This document shows positions 7,919 through 15,925 of a stretch of 64,000 bases of DNA, one piece after another (within the stretch, counting starts at the first letter, position 1; every line of letters begins with the position of its first letter). The DNA is taken from positions 1 through 64,000 of the forward strand of contig JAXLWN010000029.1 of the NCBI GenBank assembly GCA_046328475.1. The letters run 5' to 3'. This stretch comes from CADCWN01 sp046328475. GTDB lineage: Bacteria; Chloroflexota; Chloroflexia; Thermomicrobiales; CADCWN01. The translations under genes and the position numbers were made by a program. The notes beneath the pieces are model-generated. The model searched no databases and was not told where the DNA came from. It saw only the letters and a program-made list of their open reading frames with translations.

Positions 7919-8251
7919 ATGAACGCGGCACAACCCATCCCGTGACTCGCGAAAGCGGAGCAAGCGCGAGTCAACGGCCCGGAATATCGGGCAACCGCAC
8001 GCTGGCTGAAGGCGCAGACGCGGCAGCGTGCCATCACCCTGCTCTTCCAGGTGTTCGAGGCGCACGGCGTCACCGCGACGATGGCGCGCCTCAACGCGGC
8101 GCTGGACGCGGAACTGGCGGCGCGGAGCAGCGGGGCGGGGCGCTCGGGGCGTGCCGCGACCAGGGCTGCGGCGGCAGGGTGCGCAGGTAGGCGACAATCG
8201 ACCAGATGCGCTGGTCGTCCATGCGCGCCCCGTACCCCGGCATCCCGGTGA
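7919..8251 (+). pseudogene. small helical protein interrupted by an in-frame TGA
   Basis: AAGGAGG followed by ATG at 7919 gives MNAAQPIP and then TGA (7943-7945). The same frame continues with clearly protein-like helical sequence (KAEQARVNGPEYRATARWLK, then LLFQVFEAHGVTATMARLNA) to about 8110. After that it overlaps the 3' end of the cytochrome gene on the other strand and loses coding character. This is either a nonsense mutation (TGG to TGA would repair it) or a base error. The family is not recognised. Confidence 0.45.
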
Positions 8252-8682
8252 AGGCCAGGCCCTCCTTGATGATCCAGCGCAGTTCGGCGTCGCTCTTGTC
8301 GCGCGTGCCGGGCGCGGTGAGGTTGCTAGCCGGTGGGTAGAAGTACTCCCGCCGGCGGCGCCGCCCCTCCCCGAGCCGTTGGGCGCGTGCAGCCGGCACA
8401 GGCCTTCTGGTAGGCGGCGCCGCCGGCCTCGATCGCCTCGGCATTGCCCGCCAGCGGGTTGGCCGCGTCGCCGGCGCGGCGCCCGACCGCCATGTCCAGC
8501 GCGTAGCCGGCGTAGTGCTCCTCCAGCGGCAGCGGCGTGGAGCGGGTCAGCGCCAGCGGCATGCCGACGAAGAGCACCAGCAGGGCGGTGAGCAGCGACC
8601 CCAGCAGCAGCCCGCCCGCAAGGCTGCCCCCGCGGGCCACGCGTCGTCGGGCGGGCGATGGCGGGATGACCTCGTGGTGCAT
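8091..8682 (-). CDS. membrane-anchored c-type cytochrome (frameshifted)
   Basis: Mono-haem cytochrome c-like protein. It starts at 8682 behind GAGGAGAAG and has one N-terminal membrane anchor (LLGSLLTALLVLFVGMPLAL). The haem site CAGCH is split: CAGC is in the first frame, and H plus APNGSGRGG in the next (near 8385-8395). A second shift near 8345 leads to the C-terminal cytochrome helix with the axial Met context (GLAFTGMPGYGARMDDQRIWSIVAYLRTLP). The last 20 residues overlap the opposite-strand remnant. It would carry electrons on the outer face of the membrane. No oxidase or dehydrogenase partner is adjacent. Confidence 0.65.
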
Positions 8683-8771
8683 AATCTTCTCCTCGCGTGG
8701 CGGGGCACCGCGCCCCGCCCCGATGACGCGAGTGTAGGGGCCGGATCGCCCGGCCAACAGCGACAATCTCC

Positions 8772-8806
8772 ACAGTTGACCCGTACAGTTGACCCATACA
8801 GTTGCG
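8772..8806. repeat. 13-bp tandem repeat
   Basis: ACAGTTGACCCGT, ACAGTTGACCCAT and a partial third ACAGTTGCG follow one another with a period of 13. They lie upstream of the cytochrome gene on the minus strand and of the Excalibur ORF on the plus strand. Confidence 0.8.
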
Positions 8807-8992
8807 AAACAGCCCGACACCTCAACCCGCTCCCTCGCCGCGCCAACTGCGAACCGAGTTATCCCACCGTCTGCATCCCGCCCCACCACCGATCTCGATT
8901 GCAAGGATATCCCGGACAAGCGCTTCACCGTCCTGCCGCCCGATCCGCACAAGTTCGACAGCGACAAGGATGGTATTGGCTGCGGATCATAG
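8789..8992 (+). CDS. Excalibur-like calcium-binding domain fragment
   Basis: The last 35 codons read DLDCKDIPDKRF, then PDPHKFDSDKDGIGCGS. This is an Excalibur-type calcium site (DxDxDG with paired cysteines) usually found at the end of secreted nucleases or surface proteins. No ATG with a ribosome site precedes it. The frame can start only at a TTG inside the 13-bp repeat, so the ORF is probably truncated or begins in another frame. It would act outside the cell if exported. Confidence 0.45.
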   Translation: MTHTVAKQPDTSTRSLAAPTANRVIPPSASRPTTDLDCKDIPDKRFTVLPPDPHKFDSDKDGIGCGS

Positions 8993-9251
8993 CGCGGCGA
9001 CTGTACATCCCACCCTTTTCTACGTTGATTATCTGGGCAGGGCTCGGCAGTGACCTCCTTGTCGCTCATCCCGTAGATTGCGACCCGGAGGTACCCATGG
9101 GGCTCGTCGCTACGCGCCGTAAACCTCGCCGAATGGCACGAGGCGCACAAGTTTCGGCCCTCGCTTGCTTGCATGAGATCGCCTTGCTACGGTGTGGCAT
9201 CGACACATGCAACGAAACCGGGACCGCAGAGAGGACAGAAAGGCGGGAGTT

Positions 9252-9619
9252 ATGGCGGATGACGCGAACCAGGGTACGCCGCGGTACTTCGACGTACTGA
9301 AAAAATACGTCGAAGAGTTCGGCCAAACGGTGGAGCAGGGCGTGGACGCCGTGCGAGAACAGTCGCGCATTTCGCCGGCGCGATGGTGCAGGATGCGGCA
9401 AAGGCTGACCACCGCCTCGCGATGATCTCGAAGGCGATCAGGAGCCTTGCCGAAAAGATCGCCGGGGAGCTGGAAGGCTTCCAGGGGGCAGAGCACATCG
9501 AGGTGCAGTTGAGCCTAGGCTTTAAGGGCGGGTTCGACGTGCCGACGATCGCCGATGCAGATGTGGACGGATCGGTGAAGGTGTGGCTGCGGATCGTGCC
9601 CCAGCCAGGGCGCGGGTAG
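9252..9619 (+). CDS. trypsin-co-occurring domain (Trypco1/CU044_2847-like) protein, frameshifted
   Basis: The first part (MADDANQGTPRYFDVLKKYV, from 9252, with GGCGGGAG upstream) and the second part (from about 9383) lie in different frames. The second part reads KIAGELEGFQ, then HIEVQLSLGFKGGFDVP and SVKVWLRIVPQ. It has the layout of the Trypco1 domain: a helix, then EVxLxxGxK, then a strand ending in a hydrophobic VxLxW-like motif. These domains often accompany trypsin-like proteases or effector systems. None lies next to this gene. The indel is near 9370-9385. Confidence 0.5.
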
Positions 9620-9663
9620 ACGACGGCGTGAGCTGCTGTGCATCCGCGCGTTAAGCGCGCAAG

Positions 9664-10683
9664 CTAATTCGTGGATGACGCGAAAACGTGGTCCCCCAGC
9701 GTCGCGGGATCGGCGTCGAGCGCGGCCTCGGCGTAGCGCGTGGCCTCGTCGATCTCGGCGCGCAGTTCGCGCGTCAGGGCCATGTCGGCGGCGTCATCGA
9801 GCAGGCCGCGTGCTATCAGTTCGCGGCGGAAGCGCGCGACCGGGTCGTTGCGACGCAGCGCGGCGACCTCCTCGGCCGAGCGATAGCGATCGTCGTCGTC
9901 GCCGGAGTGGGGCTGGAAGCGGGCGCAGCTTGCCTCGACCAGCGACGGCCCATCCCCACGCCTCGCCCGCTCGACCGCCGCGCGCGTCACCTCGTAGGTC
10001 GCCAGCACATCGCCGCCATCCACCTGCACGCCCGGCATGCCGTAGGCCGCCGCGCGATCCGCCACCTGCTGCACCGCCATCTGCTTCGCCTGCGGCACCG
10101 AGATGGCGATGCCGTTGTTCTGCACGAAGAAGACAACCGGCAGGCGGTGGATCGCCGCGAAGTTCAGCCCCTCGTGGAAATCCCCCTGCGATGTGCTCCC
10201 CTCGCCGCACGACGCGTAGCAGACGCTCGGCTCGCCGCGCAGCTTCGCCGCGTAGGCGATCCCCGTCGCGTGGGGGAACTGCGTCGTCAGCGGGCTCGAC
10301 TGCGTGACGATGCGCAGGCGGCGCGACCCGAAGTGCGAGGCCATCTGCCGCCCGCCGCTGTTCGGGTCGCCCGGCTTGGCGAAGAGGTTGAGCATGAAGT
10401 CGCGGATCGTCATCCCCGCGTGCAGGCAGACCGCCCAATCGCGGTAGTAGGGCAAAAACCAGTCGTGCGCCAGGTCGAACGCGAAGGCCGCGCCGATCTG
10501 CGCCGCCTCGTGCCCCTGGCAGGAGACCGAGAGCGGCACCTTGCCCGCCCGGTTGAGCTGGATCATCCGCTCATCGAAGAGGCGCGTCAGCCGCATCTCG
10601 CGATACATCCGGCGCAGCATGTCGGCTTCGCCCACAGGCCCCCCACCGGTTGCCTCGCCCATCGCCGCCGCCCCTGCCACCAT
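9664..10683 (-). CDS. 2-oxoacid dehydrogenase E1 component, alpha subunit (second copy)
   Basis: A second intact ThDP-dependent E1 alpha, 339 residues, clearly homologous to the protein encoded at 12-1037. The ThDP motif reads GEG at 160-162 and NN at 189-190. GEG instead of GDG also occurs in branched-chain 2-oxoacid dehydrogenases, so activity is not excluded. ATG at 10683 is preferred to 10740 because GGGAGAAG precedes it at good spacing. There is no E1 beta, E2 or E3 beside it: downstream is the convergent small gene ending at 9619. It either pairs with subunits encoded elsewhere or is a regulatory paralogue. Confidence 0.88.
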   Translation of the reverse strand: MVAGAAAMGEATGGGPVGEADMLRRMYREMRLTRLFDERMIQLNRAGKVPLSVSCQGHEAAQIGAAFAFDLAHDWFLPYYRDWAVCLHAGMTIRDFMLNLFAKPGDPNSGGRQMASHFGSRRLRIVTQSSPLTTQFPHATGIAYAAKLRGEPSVCYASCGEGSTSQGDFHEGLNFAAIHRLPVVFFVQNNGIAISVPQAKQMAVQQVADRAAAYGMPGVQVDGGDVLATYEVTRAAVERARRGDGPSLVEASCARFQPHSGDDDDRYRSAEEVAALRRNDPVARFRRELIARGLLDDAADMALTRELRAEIDEATRYAEAALDADPATLGDHVFASSTN

Positions 10684-11063
10684 CGCCAGCTTCTCCCGCA
10701 CGCTCGCCAGTAATCGCGCCGCAGTATAGCACGCTGCCATTTCTCCCCAGCCGTATGGATGGCATCAGATGCGTGTTGCATTGGCGGTTTCAACCGCCGA
10801 CGTAACCCAATCGCCCGCCTTCGCGGGCGGTCACCCAACGTGATTCCCACCGACGTAGGGCGGTTTCGTGGCGACTCCAGAACGCCCTCAGCCGCAGTTT
10901 CAACCGCCGACGTACAATCGCCCGCCGTCTTTCCCCCTCACGCCCTCGCCCCGACCTCGCCCTCACCAAATAGGGGAACTCCCTATGCTCGCCCCGTCGC
11001 ACCTCCCTATGCTGGAAACATCGAGGGACGCGGCGAGTGCCGCACCCGCCAAGGAGGTGCGAA
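10684..11063. repeat. gene-free spacer with direct repeats and hairpins
   Basis: The 18-mer GTTTCAACCGCCGACGTA occurs at 10787-10804 and 10897-10914, each followed by CAATCGCCCGCC within a few bases. GGCGGTT-TC-AACCGCC (10783-10798) and CGCCCGC-CTTC-GCGGGCG (10812-10829) are perfect hairpins. The first belongs to the TTCA-loop family found elsewhere in the window. No gene is visible. Confidence 0.75.
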
Positions 11064-11358
11064 ATGTTCGTCAACGTTGGTCGCTTTCAGTTCCGCCCGA
11101 TGGAGCAGGGCGCGTGGCAAGCGTTGCTCCGCAGCATCGAAGCAGACATCACCCGGAACGCCGGGCGAGCCAGGGCTTCCGCAGCGTCTCCCTCTCCTGC
11201 CCCGGCGACACCGAGTTGCTGCTCGTCTGGCTCTGGGAAGCGCGGCGGACTGGCAGGCGGCGTTCCCGGTTCGTCCGTTCCTGCAAGCGCACGTATCGCC
11301 GCAGCTGGCGCAAACGGACCGCGTCGGGGCCGACATCATCGCGCAGGTCATAGCCTGA
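11064..11358 (+). CDS. antibiotic-biosynthesis-monooxygenase-like small protein (two frameshifts)
   Basis: A dimeric ferredoxin-fold ABM-type protein of about 97 residues, if the frame is repaired. It starts at ATG 11064 behind AAGGAGGT with MFVNVGRFQFRPMEQGAWQA. It continues in a second frame (SQGFRSVSLSCPGDTELLLV, then WLWE) and in a third (ADWQAAFPVRPFLQAHVSPQ) to the stop at 11356. Such proteins oxidise or cyclise aromatic substrates or degrade haem. It lies 39 bases before the FAD oxidoreductase, so the pair may act together. Confidence 0.6.
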
Positions 11359-11397
11359 CGCCCCGACTTCGAATGTCCCCTACTCAGGAGGCCAGTC

Positions 11398-12605
11398 ATG
11401 TACGACGCCATCATCGTTGGCGCACGCGTCGCCGGTGCCCCGACCGCCATGCTCCTCGCCCGCCAGGGCTGCCGCGTCCTGCTCCTCGATAAATCATCTT
11501 CCCTAGCGACACGATGTCGAACCACTACATCCACCAGCATGGCATCGCCCGCCTGCGCCACTGGGGCTTGCTCGATCAACTCATCGCGTCCGCTTGCCCG
11601 CCGAACCTCGGCTGGCGCTTCGATGTGGGGCCGTTGCCCTCACGGGCACGCCGCCGCCGGCCGATTGTGGCGGCGCGGACTACTGCCCGCGCCGGACGGT
11701 GCTGGACGACCTCCTGGTGCGCGCGGCGGTCGCGGCCGGGGCGGAATTGCGCGAGCGCTTCACGGTGCAGGAACTGCTGACCGACGGCGAGCGCGTGACC
11801 GGCATCCGGGGGCACGCAGCGGGCGGCGCTGATGGTCACGGAGCGGGCGGAGGTGGTGATCGGGGCGGACGGGCTGCGCTCGTTCGTGGCGCGCAGCGTG
11901 CAGGCCCCGACCTACAACGCGCGACCCGGCCGCACCTGCTCCTACTACACCTATTTCAGCGGCGTGCCGCTGACGGGCGTGGAGATCTACTCGCGACCCG
12001 GCCGCGCGATCGTCGCGATGCGCACGCACCACGACCTGGCATGCATCTGCACCGCCTGGCCGGTGCGGGAGTTCCCGCAAGTGCGCGCCAACCTGGAGCG
12101 CGAGTTCATGGCTTCGTTCGCGCTGGCCCCGGAACTGGCCGAGCGGGTGCGCGGCGGGCGACGCGAGGAGCGGTTCGTCGGCACCGGTGACCTCCCCTTC
12201 TTCTACCGCAAGCCCTACGGTCCCGGCTGGGCGCTGGTCGGGGACGCGGGCTACCACAAGGACCCGAACCTCGGCCAGGGCATCAGCGATGCCTTCCGCG
12301 ACGCCGAATTGCTCGCCGGGGCGCTCGACGCCGGATTGAGCGGTCGACAGCCACTGGCGGCGGCGCTGGCGGAGTACGAGCGGCTGCGGAACGAGGAGAC
12401 GGCGGAGATCTACGACTTCGGTTACCAGTTGGCCGCGCTGGAGCCGCCCAGCCCCGATTTACAGCAGATCCTCGGCGCGCTCCCCGGCAACCAGCCCGAC
12501 ACCGACAGCTTCCTGGGGCTGATCGCCGGGACGACGCGCCCCTCGGCCTTCTTCGCCCCCGCGAACGTCGGGCGCATCCTCGGCGGGGTGGCGGTGCCCG
12601 CCTGA
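11398..12605 (+). CDS. FAD-dependent oxidoreductase/monooxygenase (three frameshifts)
   Basis: PHBH-type flavoprotein of about 400 residues. The Rossmann FAD motif is at the N-terminus (YDAIIVGARVAGAPTAMLLA). The second FAD motif, ALVGDAGYHKDPNLGQGISD, lies near residue 280. Frame changes fall near 11500, 11630 and 11820, and family sequence continues across each (DTMSNHYIHQHGIARLRHWG, then RRTVLDDLLVRAAVAAGAEL, then ERAEVVIGADGLRSFVARSV). The substrate is unknown. It follows the ABM-like gene and probably shares its transcript. Confidence 0.75.
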
Positions 12606-12920
12606 ATGCACCGCGCCCGCTGTTCGTTCCTCGGAAAAGTCGCCTGGAGGGCGGGCCACACGGACCCGCCATTCGCTCACCAAAAAATCGGCACAGTTCG
12701 TGCTTCGCGATTGTCGAATTCGGGGCCACCCGAACGACTATCTTATGAAGCGGTCATCCGGGCCGCCGGGGCGGCGTAGCACCAGCGGGCGCGGGTCACA
12801 GTTTCTCCACATTTCCGCCATGCGACCGTGATGCCGAACCGCTACGCTGCTCGTAGATAGCGTGCTAGTGCCGCCACTGGCGCGGTGCCGCAAGGGCGGA
12901 GCAGGACAAGGAGGATCCCC
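12606..12920. other. spacer with a weak sigma-54-like element
   Basis: No gene is visible. CGGCACA-N4-GTGCT at 12689-12704 keeps the GG and GC at the right 10-base spacing and matches 10 of 12 consensus positions of a sigma-54 promoter. The predicted start of about 12715 would give a 206-nt leader for the gene at 12921. Confidence 0.35.
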
Positions 12921-13172
12921 ATGAGCGCGATGTCGCTGACCAACCTGGCCCTGGAGAGTGATCCCGGTTTGCCCGCCTTCTTTCTCGGGCGTCTCGCCTC
13001 GCTGGTGGCCCTGCAGGTCGCCTCCGAGAGCGCCACCGAGCGCAAGGCCCTCTCCACGGCGGTCTTCGCGATCTACCTCGATTGCCTCGACCTCGGTCTC
13101 GGTAACGAGGCGCAACTGCTGATCGGCCAGCTGCGCGACGAGGCGGATCCGACCGAGCGGCTGGTGGCCTGA
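12921..13172 (+). CDS. hypothetical 83-residue protein
   Basis: A small acidic, mostly helical protein with no signal peptide or membrane span. It contains a leucine/alanine-rich helix (FFLGRLASLVALQVASESAT) and ends LLIGQLRDEADPTERLVA. AAGGAGG at 12908-12914 supports ATG 12921 over the upstream start at 12885. I do not recognise a family. Its neighbours (a FAD enzyme before, a PAS-GGDEF protein after) do not suggest a role. Confidence 0.6.
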   Translation: MSAMSLTNLALESDPGLPAFFLGRLASLVALQVASESATERKALSTAVFAIYLDCLDLGLGNEAQLLIGQLRDEADPTERLVA

Positions 13173-13345
13173 TAATCCGCTGCCGCTTCGCCCGCCCCGC
13201 GCGCCGCACCCGGTGATGACTCGATCCGCGCTGGTACATCTGGTTGGCGTCGGTGGGACCAACGTCCTACAGCCTCTCCCGCACGCTGGCTATCCTCTGA
13301 ATAGCCTCAGATGAGGGAGCGTGCTTCGCACGGGGAGGGTGGCGC

Positions 13346-14331
13346 ATGGCGGGACGATTCGTGGCCCCGGTTGAACGGCGAGATGGCAGCGACGCTGCCG
13401 AATTGCGCGGCGCGCTGCACGACGCACATCAACGCCTGCACCACCACACCCAGCACAGCCCCTCGCCGTCATCGAATGGGACCCCGACCTGCGCGTCAGC
13501 CGCTGGTCCCCCGGCGCGGAACGCCTCTTCGGCTGGACCGCCAACGAGGCCATCGGCCGACAGCTCGGCGACGACCTCCCCCTCTTTCACCCCGACGATC
13601 AGGTCCGGCGCAGCCGCGCGCTCGTGCGCCTCTTCGCGCGCCGCGACGAGCACAACGTCGATACCGGCCGCAGCCTCACCAACGACGACCGCACGATCTA
13701 CTGGAGTGGTACAACAGCGCCCTGCGCGACGCCGACGGGCGGGTCGTGGCGGCGCAATCGCTGGTGCTCGACACCACCGAACTGGTGCAGTTGCGGGCGA
13801 ACTCGCCCAGCGGGCGGCGTCGATGACGTGATCGGCCTCCCCGATCGCGCCTCGCTCACCGAACGCTTCTCCCGGTTGCTCGCGGGCGAGCATCGCGTCG
13901 CGACCCTCTTCCTCAACCTCGGCGGCTTCAAGGCGATCAACGACCGGCTCGGCCTCGCGGGCGGCGACGAGTTGCTGACCGTGATCGTCCGCCGCCTGCG
14001 GAACTGCGTGCGCGCCGGCGATACCATCGCCCGGCTCGGCGGCGACGAATTCGCCATCCTGATGGACGACGTGCGCGACGAGCGCGAGGCGCTGGCCCTG
14101 GCTGGTCGCCTCGTCGCGGCGGTCGAACGGCCGATCGCACTCGCCGGGGAACGGGTCTGCGTCAGGGCCAGCGTCGGGATCGCGCTCGACACCCCCGACC
14201 AGCGCGATCCCGAGGATCTGCTCCTCGCCGCCGACGCGGCGATGCACACCGTCAAGCAGTCCGGCGGCGGCGTCCTCTCGGCTGCGCCCCTGCACCACCC
14301 CGACGGGGCGCAGCAGGCCCAGGCGGACTAA
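13346..14331 (+). CDS. PAS-GGDEF protein with degenerate metal site (frameshifted)
   Basis: A cytosolic PAS domain (IEWDPDLRVSRWSPGAERLF, then LPLFHPDDQ) followed by a GGDEF domain. The frame changes near 13460, 13700 and 13800; the GGDEF half (from about 13824) is intact. It keeps the RxxD inhibitory site (RAGD), the GGDEF motif (14038-14052) and the C-terminal SVGIALDT strand. The conserved metal-binding segment LDLDxFKxIND reads LNLGGFKAIND (13912-13947), with both Asp replaced by Asn and Gly. It may therefore bind c-di-GMP or GTP without making c-di-GMP. ATG 13346 follows GGGGAGGGTG. Confidence 0.75.
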
Positions 14332-14803
14332 CGCCCGGCCGCGCCGCACCCCGCTGGCGCAGCCGCCAAATCGTCGGCGCAATCTTGTTCATCCTGCACA
14401 GCCGCCCGGCTGGCGCGGGCTTCTCCGCGCGCCCGAAAAGTCGCGTTGCGAGCGTTGTTTGACGGCTACGCAGGGCGATGTTATAGTGTTGCTGCGTCGG
14501 CCTGCACAAAAGCAAGCAGTGCCCACCCGAGGGAAGAACGTACACAATCAAGCCAAAATCGGGTGGTGCCAGGGTACTGTCCCAGTCCCCGCCACATGCG
14601 AGACCGAGCCGATCGGCGATTCGCGTGTTCTGGCAGCGTTGTCAGCGCCGGTACCGGAGGAGAGGGAACCTCGCTACCGGTGGAGAGCCGCAGATTCATC
14701 CGACGCAGGGGGAGGCGATCCGGGGGGAGCATTCGCGTTGGTGTGAGGATGGAATGGGCCTGCGGGCGCGCCACGGGTGCCCGCTAGTCGCAAGGGAGTG
14801 AGT
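14332..14803. other. promoter and structured 5' leader of the peptide-transporter genes
   Basis: This gene-free stretch contains the promoter at 14459-14487, and the start site is expected near 14494. The roughly 310-nt leader has an 8-bp perfect stem, CCACCCGA (14523-14530) with TCGGGTGG (14559-14566), around a 28-base loop. A nested hairpin follows, ACCGG (14653) to CCGGT (14681) with inner GAGG/CCTC. I do not match it to a known riboswitch class. Confidence 0.5.
14459..14487 (+). promoter_or_regulatory. sigma-70-type promoter
   Basis: TTGACG (14459-14464) and TATAGT (14482-14487) are separated by exactly 17 bases. Each hexamer is one base from consensus. It drives the two ABC ATPase genes downstream. 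Confidence 0.8.
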
Positions 14804-15817
14804 ATGGCGACGACTGCTGAGCCGTTGCTTACGGTTGACAACCTCAAGACGCAGTTCTTCACCCAGGATGGCGTGGTCAAGGCGGTCAACGGGGTCAGCT
14901 TCCAGCTGATGCCGGGCGAGACCCTCGGGATCGTGGGCGAGTCGGGATGCGGGAAGAGCATCACCGCCATGTCGATCATGCGCCTCATCCCCAACCCGCC
15001 CGGGAAGATTGTGGATGGCAAGGTCGTCTTCCAGGGCAAAGACATCCTGAAGATGAGCGACGAGCAGGTCCGGGGCATTCGCGGCAACGATATCGCGATG
15101 ATCTTCCAGGACCCGATGACCTCGCTCAACCCGGTGCTGACGATCAACCGCCAGATCAGCGAGTCGCTCGAACTCCACAAGGGGATGAGCAAGAGCGAGG
15201 CGCGGCAGCGGTCGATCGAACTGCTGAAGATGGTCGGCATCCCCAACGCCGAGCAGCGCGTTGACCAGTATCCGCACCAGTTCTCCGGCGGTATGCGCCA
15301 GCGCGTGATGATCGCGATGGCGCTCTCCTGCGACCCGCTGCTGCTGATCGCCGACGAGCCGACGACCGCGCTCGACGTGACGATCCAGGCGCAAATCCTC
15401 GACCTGATGCGCAAGTTGCAGCAGGAGCGCGGCACGGCCGTGATCCTGATCACCCACGACCTCGGCGTCGTGGCCGGCATGAGCGACCGCATCCAGGTCA
15501 TGTACGCCGGGACGGTGGTGGAGCGCGCCGACACCTACGAACTCTTCGGCAACCCGCGCCACCCCTACACGCTCGGCCTGCTGAACTCGATCCCTCGCCT
15601 CGATAGCGTCAAGGAAAAGCTCGATCCGATTCGCGGCATGCCACCCGATCTGATCGATCTGCCGGACATGTGCCCCTTCGCGCCCCGCTGCGACTACGCC
15701 GAGGAGATCTGTGAGCGCAAGCACCCCGGCCTGCGCGAGGCGTTGCCGGGTCATCTGGTCTCCTGCCACTTCAACATCGTCAACGGCGAAAAGGTCGAGC
15801 GCGTCGAGGTAAGTTAG
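14804..15817 (+). CDS. oligopeptide/dipeptide ABC transporter ATPase (OppD/DppD type)
   Basis: ATP-hydrolysing subunit of a peptide, nickel or oligosaccharide importer of the Opp/Dpp family, on the inner face of the membrane. The 337-residue protein is complete: Walker A GESGCGKS (45-52), Q-loop IFQDPMTSLNP, signature FSGGMRQRV, Walker B LLLIADEPTTALD, the switch histidine in ITHDLG, and the C-terminal oligopeptide-transport segment CPFAPRCDYAEEIC. ATG 14804 follows AAGGGAG. It is paired with the OppF-type gene downstream. Permeases and binding protein are not in the window, so they are encoded elsewhere. Confidence 0.93.
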   Translation: MATTAEPLLTVDNLKTQFFTQDGVVKAVNGVSFQLMPGETLGIVGESGCGKSITAMSIMRLIPNPPGKIVDGKVVFQGKDILKMSDEQVRGIRGNDIAMIFQDPMTSLNPVLTINRQISESLELHKGMSKSEARQRSIELLKMVGIPNAEQRVDQYPHQFSGGMRQRVMIAMALSCDPLLLIADEPTTALDVTIQAQILDLMRKLQQERGTAVILITHDLGVVAGMSDRIQVMYAGTVVERADTYELFGNPRHPYTLGLLNSIPRLDSVKEKLDPIRGMPPDLIDLPDMCPFAPRCDYAEEICERKHPGLREALPGHLVSCHFNIVNGEKVERVEVS

Positions 15818-15826
15818 GCGAATGCG

Positions 15827-15902
15827 GTTGCAGGTTGGCAGGTTGCAGGTTACAGGTTGTGATTGCCCAAACTTGCAACTTGTAACTTGCCAACCTGCAA
15901 CA
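15827..15902. repeat. inverted repeat array between the two ABC ATPase genes
   Basis: GCAGGTT-type units (15832-15858) face complementary AACCTGC/AACTTGC-type units (15872-15900), so the intercistronic RNA can fold into one long hairpin. It starts about 14 bases after the first stop codon and ends just before the ribosome site of the next gene. Confidence 0.85.
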
Positions 15903-15925
15903 CCGTAGGGAGGGAGGAGCACACG

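Noticed and set aside
9066..9174. CxxCH haem-like motif (NLCASCHSARF) on the minus strand
   Set aside because: Short isolated motif without a cytochrome context or ribosome site; could be a remnant but also chance.
9190..9212. Sigma-54-like sequence TGGCATCGACACATGCA
   Set aside because: GG and GC are 11 bases apart instead of 10, a spacing that normally abolishes function.
12872..12892. Sigma-54-like sequence TGGCGCGGTGCCGCA
   Set aside because: Spacing is one base short and the -24 box is imperfect.
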